Below are positions 27,994 through 33,965 of a stretch of 64,000 nt of DNA, one piece after another (the first letter of the stretch is position 1; the number at the start of each line of letters is the position of its first letter). The stretch lies in IMG/VR virus record IMGVR_UViG_3300033571_011685, positions 62,001-126,000 of that record. One strand, written 5' to 3'. The DNA comes from a virus. The notes beneath the pieces are model-generated. The model saw only the letters and a program-made list of their open reading frames with translations. It was not told where the DNA came from and searched no databases. The position numbers were made by a program, and so were the translations under genes.

Positions 27994-28551
27994 TTATCCT
28001 TGATAAAAGATGTGTGTGTCGATCTTGATTAGTCGCCTCATACGCCAGCCGGGATTGACATAGTCGGCATGATAGAATTGAGCTCCACCTGTCACGTCAC
28101 CGATGTTTCCAATATAGACCTGCTCGGCGATTTTCTTGGCTTCAGCGTAAGCATCGTGATCAGTCACACGCTTACCACGTTCGCAGACCCATGAAAATTG
28201 GCACACTCTACTTGTTCGTTGTGATATAACTGCACAAGGAGTCTTAGGAAAACGTGGATCAGACACTCTGTTCATGACCACGTTATTGACAGCGATCTTG
28301 CCGTCTCGCGATTCGTATGCTGCTTCGAAGTATGTGTTTTCTGCCATACACGCGATCTGTCTACGATCGGCAGCATTTAGATATACGGGCACTTTTTCTA
28401 CGCGTTCAATGATTTGAACTTCTGTTTCTGGTATATTAGCATATGCTTTTGCTGCAACCGAAAGTGTCAGAGCTACAAAAATCGTAGTAACGACGCCTAA
28501 AAGCTTTTCTCTTGTAGTTAGATTATTTATTTTTTGAATTAGAGAAGTCAT
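27994..28551 (-). CDS. SleB-type cell wall hydrolase (Hydrolase_2), signal-anchored; candidate endolysin
   Basis: 185 aa. Residues ~18-38 form an N-terminal hydrophobic signal/anchor (LLGVVTTIFVALTLSVAAKAYA). The rest is the Hydrolase_2/SleB domain: RRQIACMAENTYFEAAYESRDGKIAVNNVVMNRV with the catalytic Glu, SRVCQFSWVCERG, GGAQFYHADYVNPGW. SleB enzymes are lytic transglycosylases. A weakly hydrophobic Ala/Gly/Ser-rich anchor fits a SAR or signal-peptide endolysin. The site TTAAGAGGTTACA precedes the ATG. It lies far from the spanin cluster. Confidence 0.85.
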   Translation of the reverse strand: MTSLIQKINNLTTREKLLGVVTTIFVALTLSVAAKAYANIPETEVQIIERVEKVPVYLNAADRRQIACMAENTYFEAAYESRDGKIAVNNVVMNRVSDPRFPKTPCAVISQRTSRVCQFSWVCERGKRVTDHDAYAEAKKIAEQVYIGNIGDVTGGAQFYHADYVNPGWRMRRLIKIDTHIFYQG

Positions 28552-28617
28552 TGTAACCTCTTAAGTCAATGACTTTGGCATGTAGAGACGACGATACGAG
28601 TGCATCGCAGCACTCCG

Positions 28618-28737
28618 TCAGTCAATACCGCTATAGAAGATACAAGACATCATGGTAAAGGTATCTTCCATCCATCCCTCTCTTACTAGGAATGCAAAAT
28701 CATTATTGTTTTCGTCGGTGGATATAATCTCGATCAT
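28618..28737 (-). CDS. Small hypothetical protein (39 aa)
   Basis: ATG at 28737, TGA at 28618-28620; sequence MIEIISTDENNNDFAFLVRE..., acidic with a C-terminal SCIFYSGID. It has only a weak AAGCGG site. It lies between a late promoter and the SleB gene, so it may be the first gene of that late transcript. No family recognised. Confidence 0.5.
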   Translation of the reverse strand: MIEIISTDENNNDFAFLVREGWMEDTFTMMSCIFYSGID

Positions 28738-28811
28738 ATCCGCTTTCTAGCCAACTTTGACTTGAAGCTTTGTAAGAGTCAATGGAGTGGCAACACCCCC
28801 TATTGATAATT

Positions 28812-28819
28812 TATTTATA
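28812..28819 (-). promoter_or_regulatory. Late promoter (TATAAATA) for the SleB-gp33-59-32 transcript
   Basis: Exact TATAAATA on the minus strand. A GTACTT at 28836-28841 lies 16 bases upstream of TATAAA, the same spacing as the early-promoter family described here, so the site might serve both programmes. Confidence 0.65.
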
Positions 28820-28820
28820 C

Positions 28821-28873
28821 TATATGGGTGCTCAGAAGTACATCCTTTTATGGCGACTCGTAGCACCCATATA
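28821..28873. repeat. 12-bp perfect inverted repeat with 29-nt loop
   Basis: TATATGGGTGCT (28821-28832) and AGCACCCATATA (28862-28873) are perfectly complementary. The element lies between the SGNH gene stop and the late promoter at 28812. There is no T-run after either arm, so it is not a standard terminator. It could be a structured RNA, an RNA-processing site or a regulator of the small reading frame inside it. Confidence 0.7.
28832..28870 (-). CDS. Possible 12-codon leader peptide inside the inverted repeat
   Basis: ATG at 28870, TGA at 28832-28834, encoding MGATSRHKRMYF. A GAGGTG ribosome-like site lies 4 bases upstream, immediately after the SGNH stop. The frame starts in one arm of the hairpin and ends in the other, which suggests a leader or attenuator, but it may be chance. 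Confidence 0.25.
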   Translation of the reverse strand: MGATSRHKRMYF

Positions 28874-28878
28874 ACACC

Positions 28879-29295
28879 TCATAGATCTGCTTTACGAACT
28901 AAATCTTTGTATCCTCGCCATGACGGATGGATATTATCTGGCTGGACGTAAGAAGTAGAGATGATGGTATCATTGTGTGCTGCAGCGATCTGTCTAACTG
29001 TGTTGTTGACGTTAGACTTACAGAAACCTCTGTTACAGGGAGGCATGATCCATACCACATTCACAGAACGAATTCGGTGACGAACCTTATTCAGTTCTCT
29101 GTAAGTGTTGATGTACCTGTGATCATTAGTACCTAGGCTGATCACGACCTTATTGGCTTCGAGCTTTACATTGCCCCAGCGTTTGTTCCACTGCCAAGTG
29201 TTGTAGCCGCCCTTAGAATAAGATACGCATTCTTTGGGAGCAAACATCTTGGTGCCGACGGCGATACTATCGCCAATAATCAAACATTCAAGCAT
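28879..29295 (-). CDS. SGNH/GDSL-like hydrolase
   Basis: 138 aa from the ATG at 29295, chosen because AGGAG lies 8 bases upstream; the longer frame would run into the tmRNA. SGNH blocks: IIGDSIAVG (nucleophile Ser), KGGYNT (Gly), ISLGTNDHR (Asn), and DNIHPS (Asp-x-x-His) near the C-terminus. It lacks a signal peptide. Such enzymes remove acetyl or other ester groups from polysaccharides; the substrate here is unknown. It starts 33 bases after the tmRNA coding piece and is probably co-transcribed with it. Confidence 0.83.
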   Translation of the reverse strand: MLECLIIGDSIAVGTKMFAPKECVSYSKGGYNTWQWNKRWGNVKLEANKVVISLGTNDHRYINTYRELNKVRHRIRSVNVVWIMPPCNRGFCKSNVNNTVRQIAAAHNDTIISTSYVQPDNIHPSWRGYKDLVRKADL

Positions 29296-29327
29296 ACTAT
29301 TTACTCCTATGATATTGGGCCCGTTCT

Positions 29328-29604
29328 GTTCCAAGGTGGAGCCCATACCCGTGAGATCACGCCGCTAGGCGAGATTCAAGGACACCGTTATCGTTGGCAT
29401 CTATACGTTGTGACCGCTCGGTCAGCGAATCAGTCTCGAATCTTCCTATTCCGTCCCAGTCGATCCTAGTTCACCCCCATCATAAGCGCTCAGTGTTGCT
29501 GAGAGGAGAATCCCGGTCCTCGGATGTGCAACCATCCTACATACCACTCCTGTTGCAACGCTTATGGTGGAGGTGGCGGGTACTGCCCCCGCGTCCTCGG
29601 AACC
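29328..29604 (-). ncRNA. ssrA: Circularly permuted two-piece tmRNA (alphaproteobacterial type)
   Basis: Read on the minus strand. The acceptor piece comes first: P2 strand GTTCCGAGG (29603-29595), T-arm GCGGG-GGCAGTA-CCCGC (29592-29576), acceptor strand CACCTCC (29575-29569), then A and encoded CCA (29565). An 86-nt spacer follows, closed by ATAAGCG/CGCTTAT. The coding piece starts at 29478 with GGGGGTG, which pairs all seven positions with CACCTCC including the G3-U70 wobble that specifies alanine. The D-region GGATCGACTGGG, a TGACC-GAGC-GGTCA pseudoknot stem, the tag frame, and CCTTGGAAC (29336-29328, pairing nine positions with the acceptor P2 strand) complete it. This rescues stalled ribosomes by trans-translation. 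Outer ends are approximate. Confidence 0.93.
29357..29398 (-). other. tmRNA proteolysis-tag reading frame (ANDNGVLESRLAA, stop)
   Basis: Thirteen codons plus TGA, starting with GCC at 29398. With the alanine carried by the tmRNA, the added tag would be A-ANDNGVLESRLAA. ANDN at the start and LAA at the end are the hallmarks of alphaproteobacterial tags; the LAA end is the ClpXP/ClpAP recognition signal. The final codons fall in a CGCC/GGCG hairpin. Confidence 0.9.
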
Positions 29605-29635
29605 TTTATTGTTGATTGTCATCAACTGATAGATT

Positions 29636-29666
29636 TATTTATACCAAAATACTTCAAATATGTAAA
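29636..29666 (-). promoter_or_regulatory. tmRNA promoter: sigma70-like TTTACA-N17-TATAAA overlapping late box TATAAATA
   Basis: On the minus strand TTTACA (29666-29661) is 17 bases from TATAAA, which is itself part of an exact TATAAATA late box (29643-29636). The acceptor piece starts about 25 bases downstream. The tmRNA could be transcribed both early and late. Confidence 0.65.
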
Positions 29667-29669
29667 TGC

Positions 29670-30107
29670 TTAGTTGCACCAAGATTGCTTGGCATCACCA
29701 AAATATGGACGCGCATAGCCGTTGGAGATCAGCTGTTCGCGAAGGCTCTTGCCATCAAGAACCACGTCGCCGAGTACACGACCACCAAACTTGTCCCAAT
29801 CATACAGCACGTACTGTTTCTTGGCAGCTCGAGCAATCAGATCCTTAGTGAAGGCACTTGCTGCCTGACCTTTGGCATCTTCAGCTGAGCACTTGGCACG
29901 AAACCCCTTCTCAGGCGTGTCCACGCCGAATATGCGAATCGCAATCTCCTTCTTAAGAGGAGCTTGGATCCACAGTGCTTCTACGACGACAGTATCACCG
30001 TCTGTAGCTCGTAGAATGTTGGCATCATACGTGACGCCTGTAGGTGTTTTTTGCGCAAACGCTGGAGTCGCCAGCGCCAACAGCGCAAGAAATGCAAGTT
30101 TCTTCAT
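29670..30107 (-). CDS. Secreted thermonuclease-like (SNase) protein
   Basis: 145 aa. Signal peptide KKLAFLALLALATPAFA with an AFA cleavage site near residue 18. The SNase core is complete: ATDGDTVVVE, IAIRIFGVDTPEKGF (catalytic Arg, Asp, Thr, Glu) and KFGGRVLGDVVL with the second catalytic Arg. It should act as a Ca-dependent nuclease in the periplasm or outside the cell. It lies upstream of the tmRNA and downstream of a gene for another secreted protein. A role in degrading competing DNA or salvaging nucleotides is speculative. Confidence 0.88.
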   Translation of the reverse strand: MKKLAFLALLALATPAFAQKTPTGVTYDANILRATDGDTVVVEALWIQAPLKKEIAIRIFGVDTPEKGFRAKCSAEDAKGQAASAFTKDLIARAAKKQYVLYDWDKFGGRVLGDVVLDGKSLREQLISNGYARPYFGDAKQSWCN

Positions 30108-30126
30108 TATTGGTTTTTTCTCTCTA

Positions 30127-30498
30127 TTATTGGCAGGTGCGAGTGACGTAGATATTTCCCCAACGATCTACCTGCTGACTAGTTACGCAATAGTGGTCGT
30201 AATAGTTACGAGCGTCAGGGTTGTACTGATAGTTGTAGTAGGTAGGAATATCGCGCCGATTCTGAGGCGGATAGTTCGGTTCACGATCATAGTAACGATC
30301 GTCACGGCGGTCATTGTCAGATCCTGAGATCAAAGCACCGATGATGATGCCGCCGATCAGAGGAGCTACCCACTTACCTCCACCGCCATGACGATGGTGT
30401 TCAGAATGGCCTCCGCGATCGTGATGACGATCGCGCGCCAGGGCAGGCGAGGCGATCAGGGTACAGGCTACTGTAGCTGCAAGAATCTTCTTAATCAT
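30127..30498 (-). CDS. Secreted or membrane His/Arg/Tyr-rich protein
   Basis: 123 aa from the ATG at 30498. This start has AAGGAAG 6 bases upstream and gives a clean signal peptide (MIKKILAATVACTLIASPALA); the ATG at 30516 is only about two bases from the predicted transcript start. After the signal there is a His/Arg/Gly-rich stretch, a Gly-zipper-like hydrophobic segment (WVAPLIGGIIIGALISG) and a Tyr/Asn/Arg-rich C-terminus with two Cys. It is similar in style to small bacterial periplasmic proteins; the function is unknown. First gene after an early-type promoter. Confidence 0.78.
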   Translation of the reverse strand: MIKKILAATVACTLIASPALARDRHHDRGGHSEHHRHGGGGKWVAPLIGGIIIGALISGSDNDRRDDRYYDREPNYPPQNRRDIPTYYNYQYNPDARNYYDHYCVTSQQVDRWGNIYVTRTCQ

Positions 30499-30525
30499 GT
30501 TTGCTTCCTTCTTCATTATAGGCCT

Positions 30526-30553
30526 ATATTACTCTGTTTTTGATAATAAGTAC
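30526..30553 (-). promoter_or_regulatory. Phage early-type promoter, copy A (GTACTT-N16-TAATAT)
   Basis: GTACTT at 30553-30548 and TAATAT at 30531-30526, with 16 bases between including TTATCAAAAA. One of five copies with identical spacing. Confidence 0.75.
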
Positions 30554-30578
30554 ATGCTTATTTTTAGGCCCTAAGTCT

Positions 30579-30767
30579 TTAATATATAAAGCCATTTTCA
30601 TCAAGAATCAATACAGATTGTTCAGACGGTGCGCCAATACATCTGGCCAGAGTCTGAGCTTCCTTCTCGGAGCGCGTATTAAAGCGCACGAAAAAGATAC
30701 TCGGAAGGTCATTTTGATCAAAAGTAAGACAACTTACTGCATACTGTACAGGAGCACTATTTCCCAT
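30579..30767 (-). CDS. Small hypothetical protein (62 aa)
   Basis: The sequence contains SIFFVRFNTRSEKEAQTLARCIG and ends VLILDENGFIY; a small mixed alpha/beta protein with no recognised family. It follows the 96-aa gene by 11 bases. No strong ribosome site is visible, so the start is uncertain. Confidence 0.55.
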   Translation of the reverse strand: MGNSAPVQYAVSCLTFDQNDLPSIFFVRFNTRSEKEAQTLARCIGAPSEQSVLILDENGFIY

Positions 30768-30778
30768 ACATCTATTTA

Positions 30779-31069
30779 TTAGATTGTCAATCCCGTAGTC
30801 TGCTTAATGTAAGCGTCTGCCACAGGCTTATGAGTCTTGACGATGGCCAAGATCTGACTGCGCGGGATGGTGATCTTGGTGTCAGGATCTGCTGTGAGAA
30901 CATACGGCATAAAGCCGAAGCCTTGCTGAGCCATCATAACTACCATAGGCTTGATAAGTTTAATCTCGTCAGGTCCAGCAGAGTCATCGAAGCGAGCTAC
31001 AACCTCGTCTCCACCGACGAGCTTGATAGTGATGGTATCTCCGTTCTTGTAGGGAGTTTCAATCAACAT
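30779..31069 (-). CDS. Conserved small phage protein (Sm-like beta-barrel appearance)
   Basis: 96 aa. The sequence GDTITIKLVGGDEVVARFDD...IKLIKPMVVMM...ITIPRSQILAIV alternates short beta strands in the way of Sm/Lsm-like barrels. Similar small proteins occur in T4-like cyanophages, but no function is known to me. The neighbouring genes are likewise small early-type genes. Confidence 0.7.
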   Translation of the reverse strand: MLIETPYKNGDTITIKLVGGDEVVARFDDSAGPDEIKLIKPMVVMMAQQGFGFMPYVLTADPDTKITIPRSQILAIVKTHKPVADAYIKQTTGLTI

Positions 31070-31089
31070 TCTTATTCTCCAAATTTATC

Positions 31090-31281
31090 TTAAAATCTCG
31101 TACACTTAATAACTAACTCTCTGACAACATCACAGAGCAGATCAAAGTCTTTGTTCGCATGCGCGATATGAACAGCTTCAAGAAAGTGTTCACGCTCCAA
31201 GACTTTGCTGGCTTCGATGGCGCCGCATTCATGCTCATCCATGTAGCGGCGCACATCTTCATTAGTATAGTTACGCTGCAT
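31090..31281 (-). CDS. Small hypothetical protein (63 aa)
   Basis: A short, mainly helical acidic protein (YTNEDVRRYMDEHECGAIEASKVL..., ending ELVIKCTRF). Its start overlaps the end of the upstream DUF932-like gene by 11 bases, so it is translated from the same mRNA. The first part resembles a small helical binding domain. Function unknown. Confidence 0.7.
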   Translation of the reverse strand: MQRNYTNEDVRRYMDEHECGAIEASKVLEREHFLEAVHIAHANKDFDLLCDVVRELVIKCTRF

Positions 31282-32233
31282 CTGCCATTTCCACGGCAGT
31301 TTCCAGCGCCTTGGTCTTGAGCGTCTTGTTCTGACCGTACCAAGCCGACTGAAGGCGAGTATCAGCCGAACGACCGATGATGTGATCAGTCATATAGGTA
31401 ACAGTGTTGAACAACTGCCAGAAAGAACCTTCGCCGAACTCAGCACCAGGCTGAGTGTGCATCAGGTCGAGAGCAGCGGTGGCCGACTTCGAGAGATCCT
31501 TCTGCGAATCTTCCTTGCTGGTCAGGACCGGGAAAACACGCTTGAAGTAGTCTACGACGTCTTCGTTCTTGTAGCGCTTCTGGCTGAGGTGCTGAGCCAT
31601 TTCCTTGTACTGCTCGAGCTTGTGCTTGGCAACTCCCAGCGTTTCCTTGACCATGTCAGCGTCGAACTCACGACGATGGCTGACCTTGACCATCTGCTTG
31701 GCAGTCTGATTCAGCGAGAGAGTCAGCGTGTTGTTGCAGACCACGCGAATAGGAGTGAAGCGAACGTCGATCGACTGACCGTAGGAGTGCGGGTTGGTGA
31801 AGAGCAGGTAGCTGTCTACCTGGTCCTTGCCACCGAAGAGCTCGAACGACTCGTTGACCTTAGCCAAGGCCCAGACGATCTTGCCGTCGCGAAGCGAACC
31901 AGCGGTGTGCATCTCCATGTCACCAGCACCAACGAAGTCGTTGAAGAACTCGAAAGCTTCGTGGTTCTGCATCGGATTCCAGTCGTCAGTGATGACGTCG
32001 ATCACCTTCTGGTCGAGCGAGCGAACCAGCGCGCGGTGACCAGTAGCCAACTTCTGACCACCAACCTCAGCGAAGAGATCCACCGGATCTACTGTCCAGT
32101 CGAGGCCAGCTGCCTGCAGCATCTGCTCAGGAGTCAGGTCGTTAGGAACCTTGGTGCCGAGACCGTGCCACGGAAGATCACCAGCGTAAGCCATAGAAGC
32201 CTGACCATTTACCATTTCAATCATATGTGCCAT
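31271..32233 (-). CDS. DUF932 / phage-plasmid-like protein
   Basis: 320 aa. DUF932 landmarks: MAYAGDLPWHGLGTKV near the N-terminus, HRALVRSLDQKVIDVITDDWNPMQNHEAFEFF, DSYLLFTNPHSYGQSIDVRFTPIRVVCNNTLTLSL, and a C-terminal helical part with NTVTYMTDHIIGRSADTRLQSAWYG. The family (TIGR03299-like) is common on phages and plasmids; its function is unknown. It has strong codon bias and AAGAGGT 9 bases before its ATG, downstream of early-type promoter B, suggesting abundant early expression. Confidence 0.88.
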   Translation of the reverse strand: MAHMIEMVNGQASMAYAGDLPWHGLGTKVPNDLTPEQMLQAAGLDWTVDPVDLFAEVGGQKLATGHRALVRSLDQKVIDVITDDWNPMQNHEAFEFFNDFVGAGDMEMHTAGSLRDGKIVWALAKVNESFELFGGKDQVDSYLLFTNPHSYGQSIDVRFTPIRVVCNNTLTLSLNQTAKQMVKVSHRREFDADMVKETLGVAKHKLEQYKEMAQHLSQKRYKNEDVVDYFKRVFPVLTSKEDSQKDLSKSATAALDLMHTQPGAEFGEGSFWQLFNTVTYMTDHIIGRSADTRLQSAWYGQNKTLKTKALETAVEMADAA

Positions 32234-32264
32234 AACAAAATTACCTCTTAGTGTTGATATTCTT

Positions 32265-32292
32265 AATCTACTACGCTTTTGAAAATAAGTAC
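32265..32292 (-). promoter_or_regulatory. Phage early-type promoter, copy B (GTACTT-N16-TAGATT)
   Basis: GTACTT at 32292-32287 and TAGATT at 32270-32265, spacing 16, drives the DUF932-like gene. Confidence 0.75.
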
Positions 32293-32310
32293 ACTAGTTT
32301 TTTAAAAAAA

Positions 32311-32514
32311 TTAGTCGATCATGATCTTAGCCCCAGCTGCCATCAAGATCAGACCGCCGATAGACTGCAGAGTCATCTGCAAGCCACTCATAGGCTCACC
32401 AGCGACGCAGTCTGCTGCAGCACGACATTCTTCGTAGAAGTCCGAGCTACCGGCAGTGCCGATGATCAGGAAGAAGCCGCCGAGGACCATAATGTAACCA
32501 AGAGTCTTCATCAT
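32311..32514 (-). CDS. Small membrane protein (67 aa)
   Basis: The start is set at the tandem ATG ATG (32514) behind TTGGAGATA. Two predicted membrane segments (TLGYIMVLGGFFLIIGTAG and LQSIGGLILMAAGAKIM) flank a Cys-containing loop (YEECRAAADCVAG) that could be disulphide-bonded. It could alter the host envelope early in infection; no family recognised. Confidence 0.7.
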   Translation of the reverse strand: MMKTLGYIMVLGGFFLIIGTAGSSDFYEECRAAADCVAGEPMSGLQMTLQSIGGLILMAAGAKIMID

Positions 32515-32531
32515 TATCTCCAAATAAAAAG

Positions 32532-32598
32532 GATCAGAACGCCGGCTCACTTAGCAATATCTAGCAATTTACGAAAAGCCATTCGGGACGTTCTGATC
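32532..32598. repeat. Inverted repeat in the leader of the small membrane protein gene
   Basis: GATCAGAACG (32532-32541) and CGTTCTGATC (32589-32598) are perfect 10-bp complements separated by 47 bases. On the minus strand this lies between promoter C and the membrane protein gene and encloses a short frame (ATG GCT TTT CGT AAA TTG..., ending TGA) preceded by AAGAGGT. A leader structure or attenuator is possible. Confidence 0.5.
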
Positions 32599-32626
32599 AA
32601 GTAACCTCTTAACTGATTATAGGTCT

Positions 32627-32654
32627 ACCTTACTCTAGTTTTCAAAATAAGTAC
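32627..32654 (-). promoter_or_regulatory. Phage early-type promoter, copy C (GTACTT-N16-TAAGGT)
   Basis: GTACTT at 32654-32649, TAAGGT at 32632-32627, spacing 16 with ATTTTGAAAACTAGAG between, nearly identical to copy D. Confidence 0.78.
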
Positions 32655-32666
32655 ATGCCTATTTCG

Positions 32667-32690
32667 AAAAAAGGATAAAATATTTTATCT
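32667..32690 (-). terminator. Possible AT-rich terminator
   Basis: A 16-base perfect palindrome (GATAAAATATTTTATC, 32674-32689) followed on the minus strand by C and six T's. It separates the preceding operon from promoter C. The stem is AT-only, so weak. Confidence 0.4.
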
Positions 32691-32705
32691 AACAATATCA
32701 ATGGT

Positions 32706-32875
32706 CTAGTTCTTATCCTTCCATTGACCACAGAATGCGCTAGGCTTTACCTCAGGAAAACATTCCATCCTTTAACATCATACACAGGAGGACTGATTCT
32801 GCATTGACCGATCTGGCCCGCGAACTCGTCCTGCTTTAAATAGACATAATATCTACACGATTCACATAGTCTCAT
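32706..32875 (-). pseudogene. Cys-rich zinc-binding-like small gene with an internal frameshift
   Basis: From the ATG at 32875 (GGAG 8 bases upstream) the frame reads MRLCESCRYYVYLKQDEF...QCRISPP...DVKGWNVFLR and stops at 32747. In the -1 frame, ECFPEVKPSAFCGQWKDKN continues to a TAG at 32706. Together they give the familiar C-x2-C ... C ... PxxFCGxW layout of small phage zinc-binding proteins, so one base shift near GTTAAAGGATGG separates the two halves. It may be a mutation, a sequencing error or a recoding site. Confidence 0.5.
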
Positions 32876-32889
32876 TACAACTACTCCAA

Positions 32890-33132
32890 TTATGACGTCA
32901 GCTTCTGGTGAGCCATGGTGATGTGCTTACACTTACCATGATGGGTAAATCCCATACACTCGCACTTCCACCCAGACTCAGTCAGGGTAGTCAGGTAGGT
33001 CGTACCCATACAGTTGGTATACGGCCACTGAAAGCCAGCGTAGAAGTGGCCCCTGTAGTTGATTCCAGGCAGAGCCAGAGCCTTACGGTCATACTTGTTA
33101 CGCCGCTTAGGAGCAGGATTACGTCTGTCCAT
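32890..33132 (-). CDS. Small SWIM-type zinc-finger protein
   Basis: 80 aa. The C-terminal WKCECMGFTHHGKCKHI is a C-x-C-x6+-C-x-H SWIM zinc finger, a DNA/protein-binding motif; the N-terminus is very basic (RRNPAPKRRNKYDRK). Its start overlaps the MazG-like gene by 14 bases. A nucleic-acid-binding role is likely but unproven. Confidence 0.75.
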   Translation of the reverse strand: MDRRNPAPKRRNKYDRKALALPGINYRGHFYAGFQWPYTNCMGTTYLTTLTESGWKCECMGFTHHGKCKHITMAHQKLTS

Positions 33133-33403
33133 TGGCTACTCCAAAGATACTGGACCATGTCTCAAGACGCTCTCTTTTGTTGTATCTTGACGTGTTCATT
33201 ATGTTCTCATCGATCAGATCATGGTCAACCATCAGAGCTACCATGCACAGCAGATCGCCTACCTCGGCGGATAGGTGCTTCTTGTTGATTACACCTTTCC
33301 ACTCAGACTCTAGGCCAAAGCGCAAGACTTTACTGATGGCTTGAGTCACCTCAGCACATTCCTCTGCTGCGATCAGCAGGATCTCTTTATCTTTATCGTT
33401 CAT
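33119..33403 (-). CDS. MazG-like nucleotide pyrophosphohydrolase
   Basis: 94 aa from the ATG at 33403, which has AAGGA 6 bases upstream. The EExxE helix (LIAAEECAEVTQAISKVLRFG) and the second metal helix (HLSAEVGDLLCMVALM) are the MazG/all-alpha NTP-PPase signature. Phage MazG-like proteins hydrolyse dNTPs, NTPs or ppGpp; the exact substrate cannot be told. Confidence 0.8.
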   Translation of the reverse strand: MNDKDKEILLIAAEECAEVTQAISKVLRFGLESEWKGVINKKHLSAEVGDLLCMVALMVDHDLIDENIMNTSRYNKRERLETWSSIFGVANGQT

Positions 33404-33603
33404 TACCATTCCTTAAAGTCGCCAGAATCACACTGATCGTTGAAACCGGCCGCATATGCGGCGAGTTCTTCTTGAGTCAGATCCTCGACTCGCTCAGACG
33501 AGTATGTGCCGGACTTGTAGTAGTGCGGATCATAAGGACGCCGATAGTAGGCATCAGCCGACCCCCGATCGTATGGACCTCCGTGACGCTTGTCGTAAGT
33601 CAT
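33403..33603 (-). CDS. Conserved small phage protein (66 aa)
   Basis: MTYDKRHGGPYDRGSADAYYRRP...HYYKSGTYSSERV...GDFKEW. I recognise the MTYDKRHGGP-DRGSAD-YY and YSSERV pattern from phages of many hosts; the function is unknown. Its stop overlaps the MazG-like ATG region and its start overlaps the upstream gene stop. Confidence 0.8.
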   Translation of the reverse strand: MTYDKRHGGPYDRGSADAYYRRPYDPHYYKSGTYSSERVEDLTQEELAAYAAGFNDQCDSGDFKEW

Positions 33604-33938
33604 TAGTACTGCTCCAGAGGGTTGAAGCCAAACGAAGCGCAGCGATAGAGCTGACCGTCGTGTTCGACAATGTCGCCGACCGACATCGAGCTGCAGCGCT
33701 TCAGACGCTCGATCTTCGACTCATCGTTCCAGAGATTCATGAGGCTGAAAGCTTCTTCGAGGTTATCTGCGTCAACGTTCGCGACGTGATCGTAGTGCTT
33801 GAACGTTTCGGCCTTGAAGGTCTTCTCGAACGAGCGGTTGAAGTACGCCTTGATGCGATCGTTCTCAGGCATTTCGCCCGAGTTGTTCACGAGGTTGATC
33901 TCGTAGTCGCTCAACTGGATCTGGTAGACCTTGATCAT
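33603..33938 (-). CDS. YodL-like phage protein
   Basis: 111 aa from the ATG at 33938, chosen because AAGGA is 7 bases upstream and the promoter start lies just before 33959. The C-terminal SMSVGDIVEHDGQLYRCASFGF is the YodL-type motif seen in many phage and Bacillus proteins; function unknown. It is the first gene after early-type promoter D. Confidence 0.78.
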   Translation of the reverse strand: MIKVYQIQLSDYEINLVNNSGEMPENDRIKAYFNRSFEKTFKAETFKHYDHVANVDADNLEEAFSLMNLWNDESKIERLKRCSSMSVGDIVEHDGQLYRCASFGFNPLEQY

Positions 33939-33965
33939 GTATGTTCCTTTCTTCATCATGGTCCT

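Noticed and set aside
29297-29346. Upstream extension of the SGNH hydrolase to 29346
   Set aside because: The first 17 codons would overlap the tmRNA coding piece, and the ATG at 29295 has AGGAG at proper spacing and begins directly with the conserved IIGDS block.
28621-29640. Possible tRNA genes in the gene-poor 28.6-29.6 kb region
   Set aside because: The only acceptor/T-arm-like sequence belongs to the permuted tmRNA; no complete cloverleaf with an anticodon loop was found.
30773-30780. AATAAATA late-box match on the minus strand
   Set aside because: The implied start would coincide with the ATG of the next gene, leaving no ribosome site; probably chance.
31382-32251. 289-aa open frame on the plus strand
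   Set aside because: It is antisense to the DUF932-like gene, which has family motifs, a ribosome site and a promoter; the reverse frame is open only because of strong codon bias.
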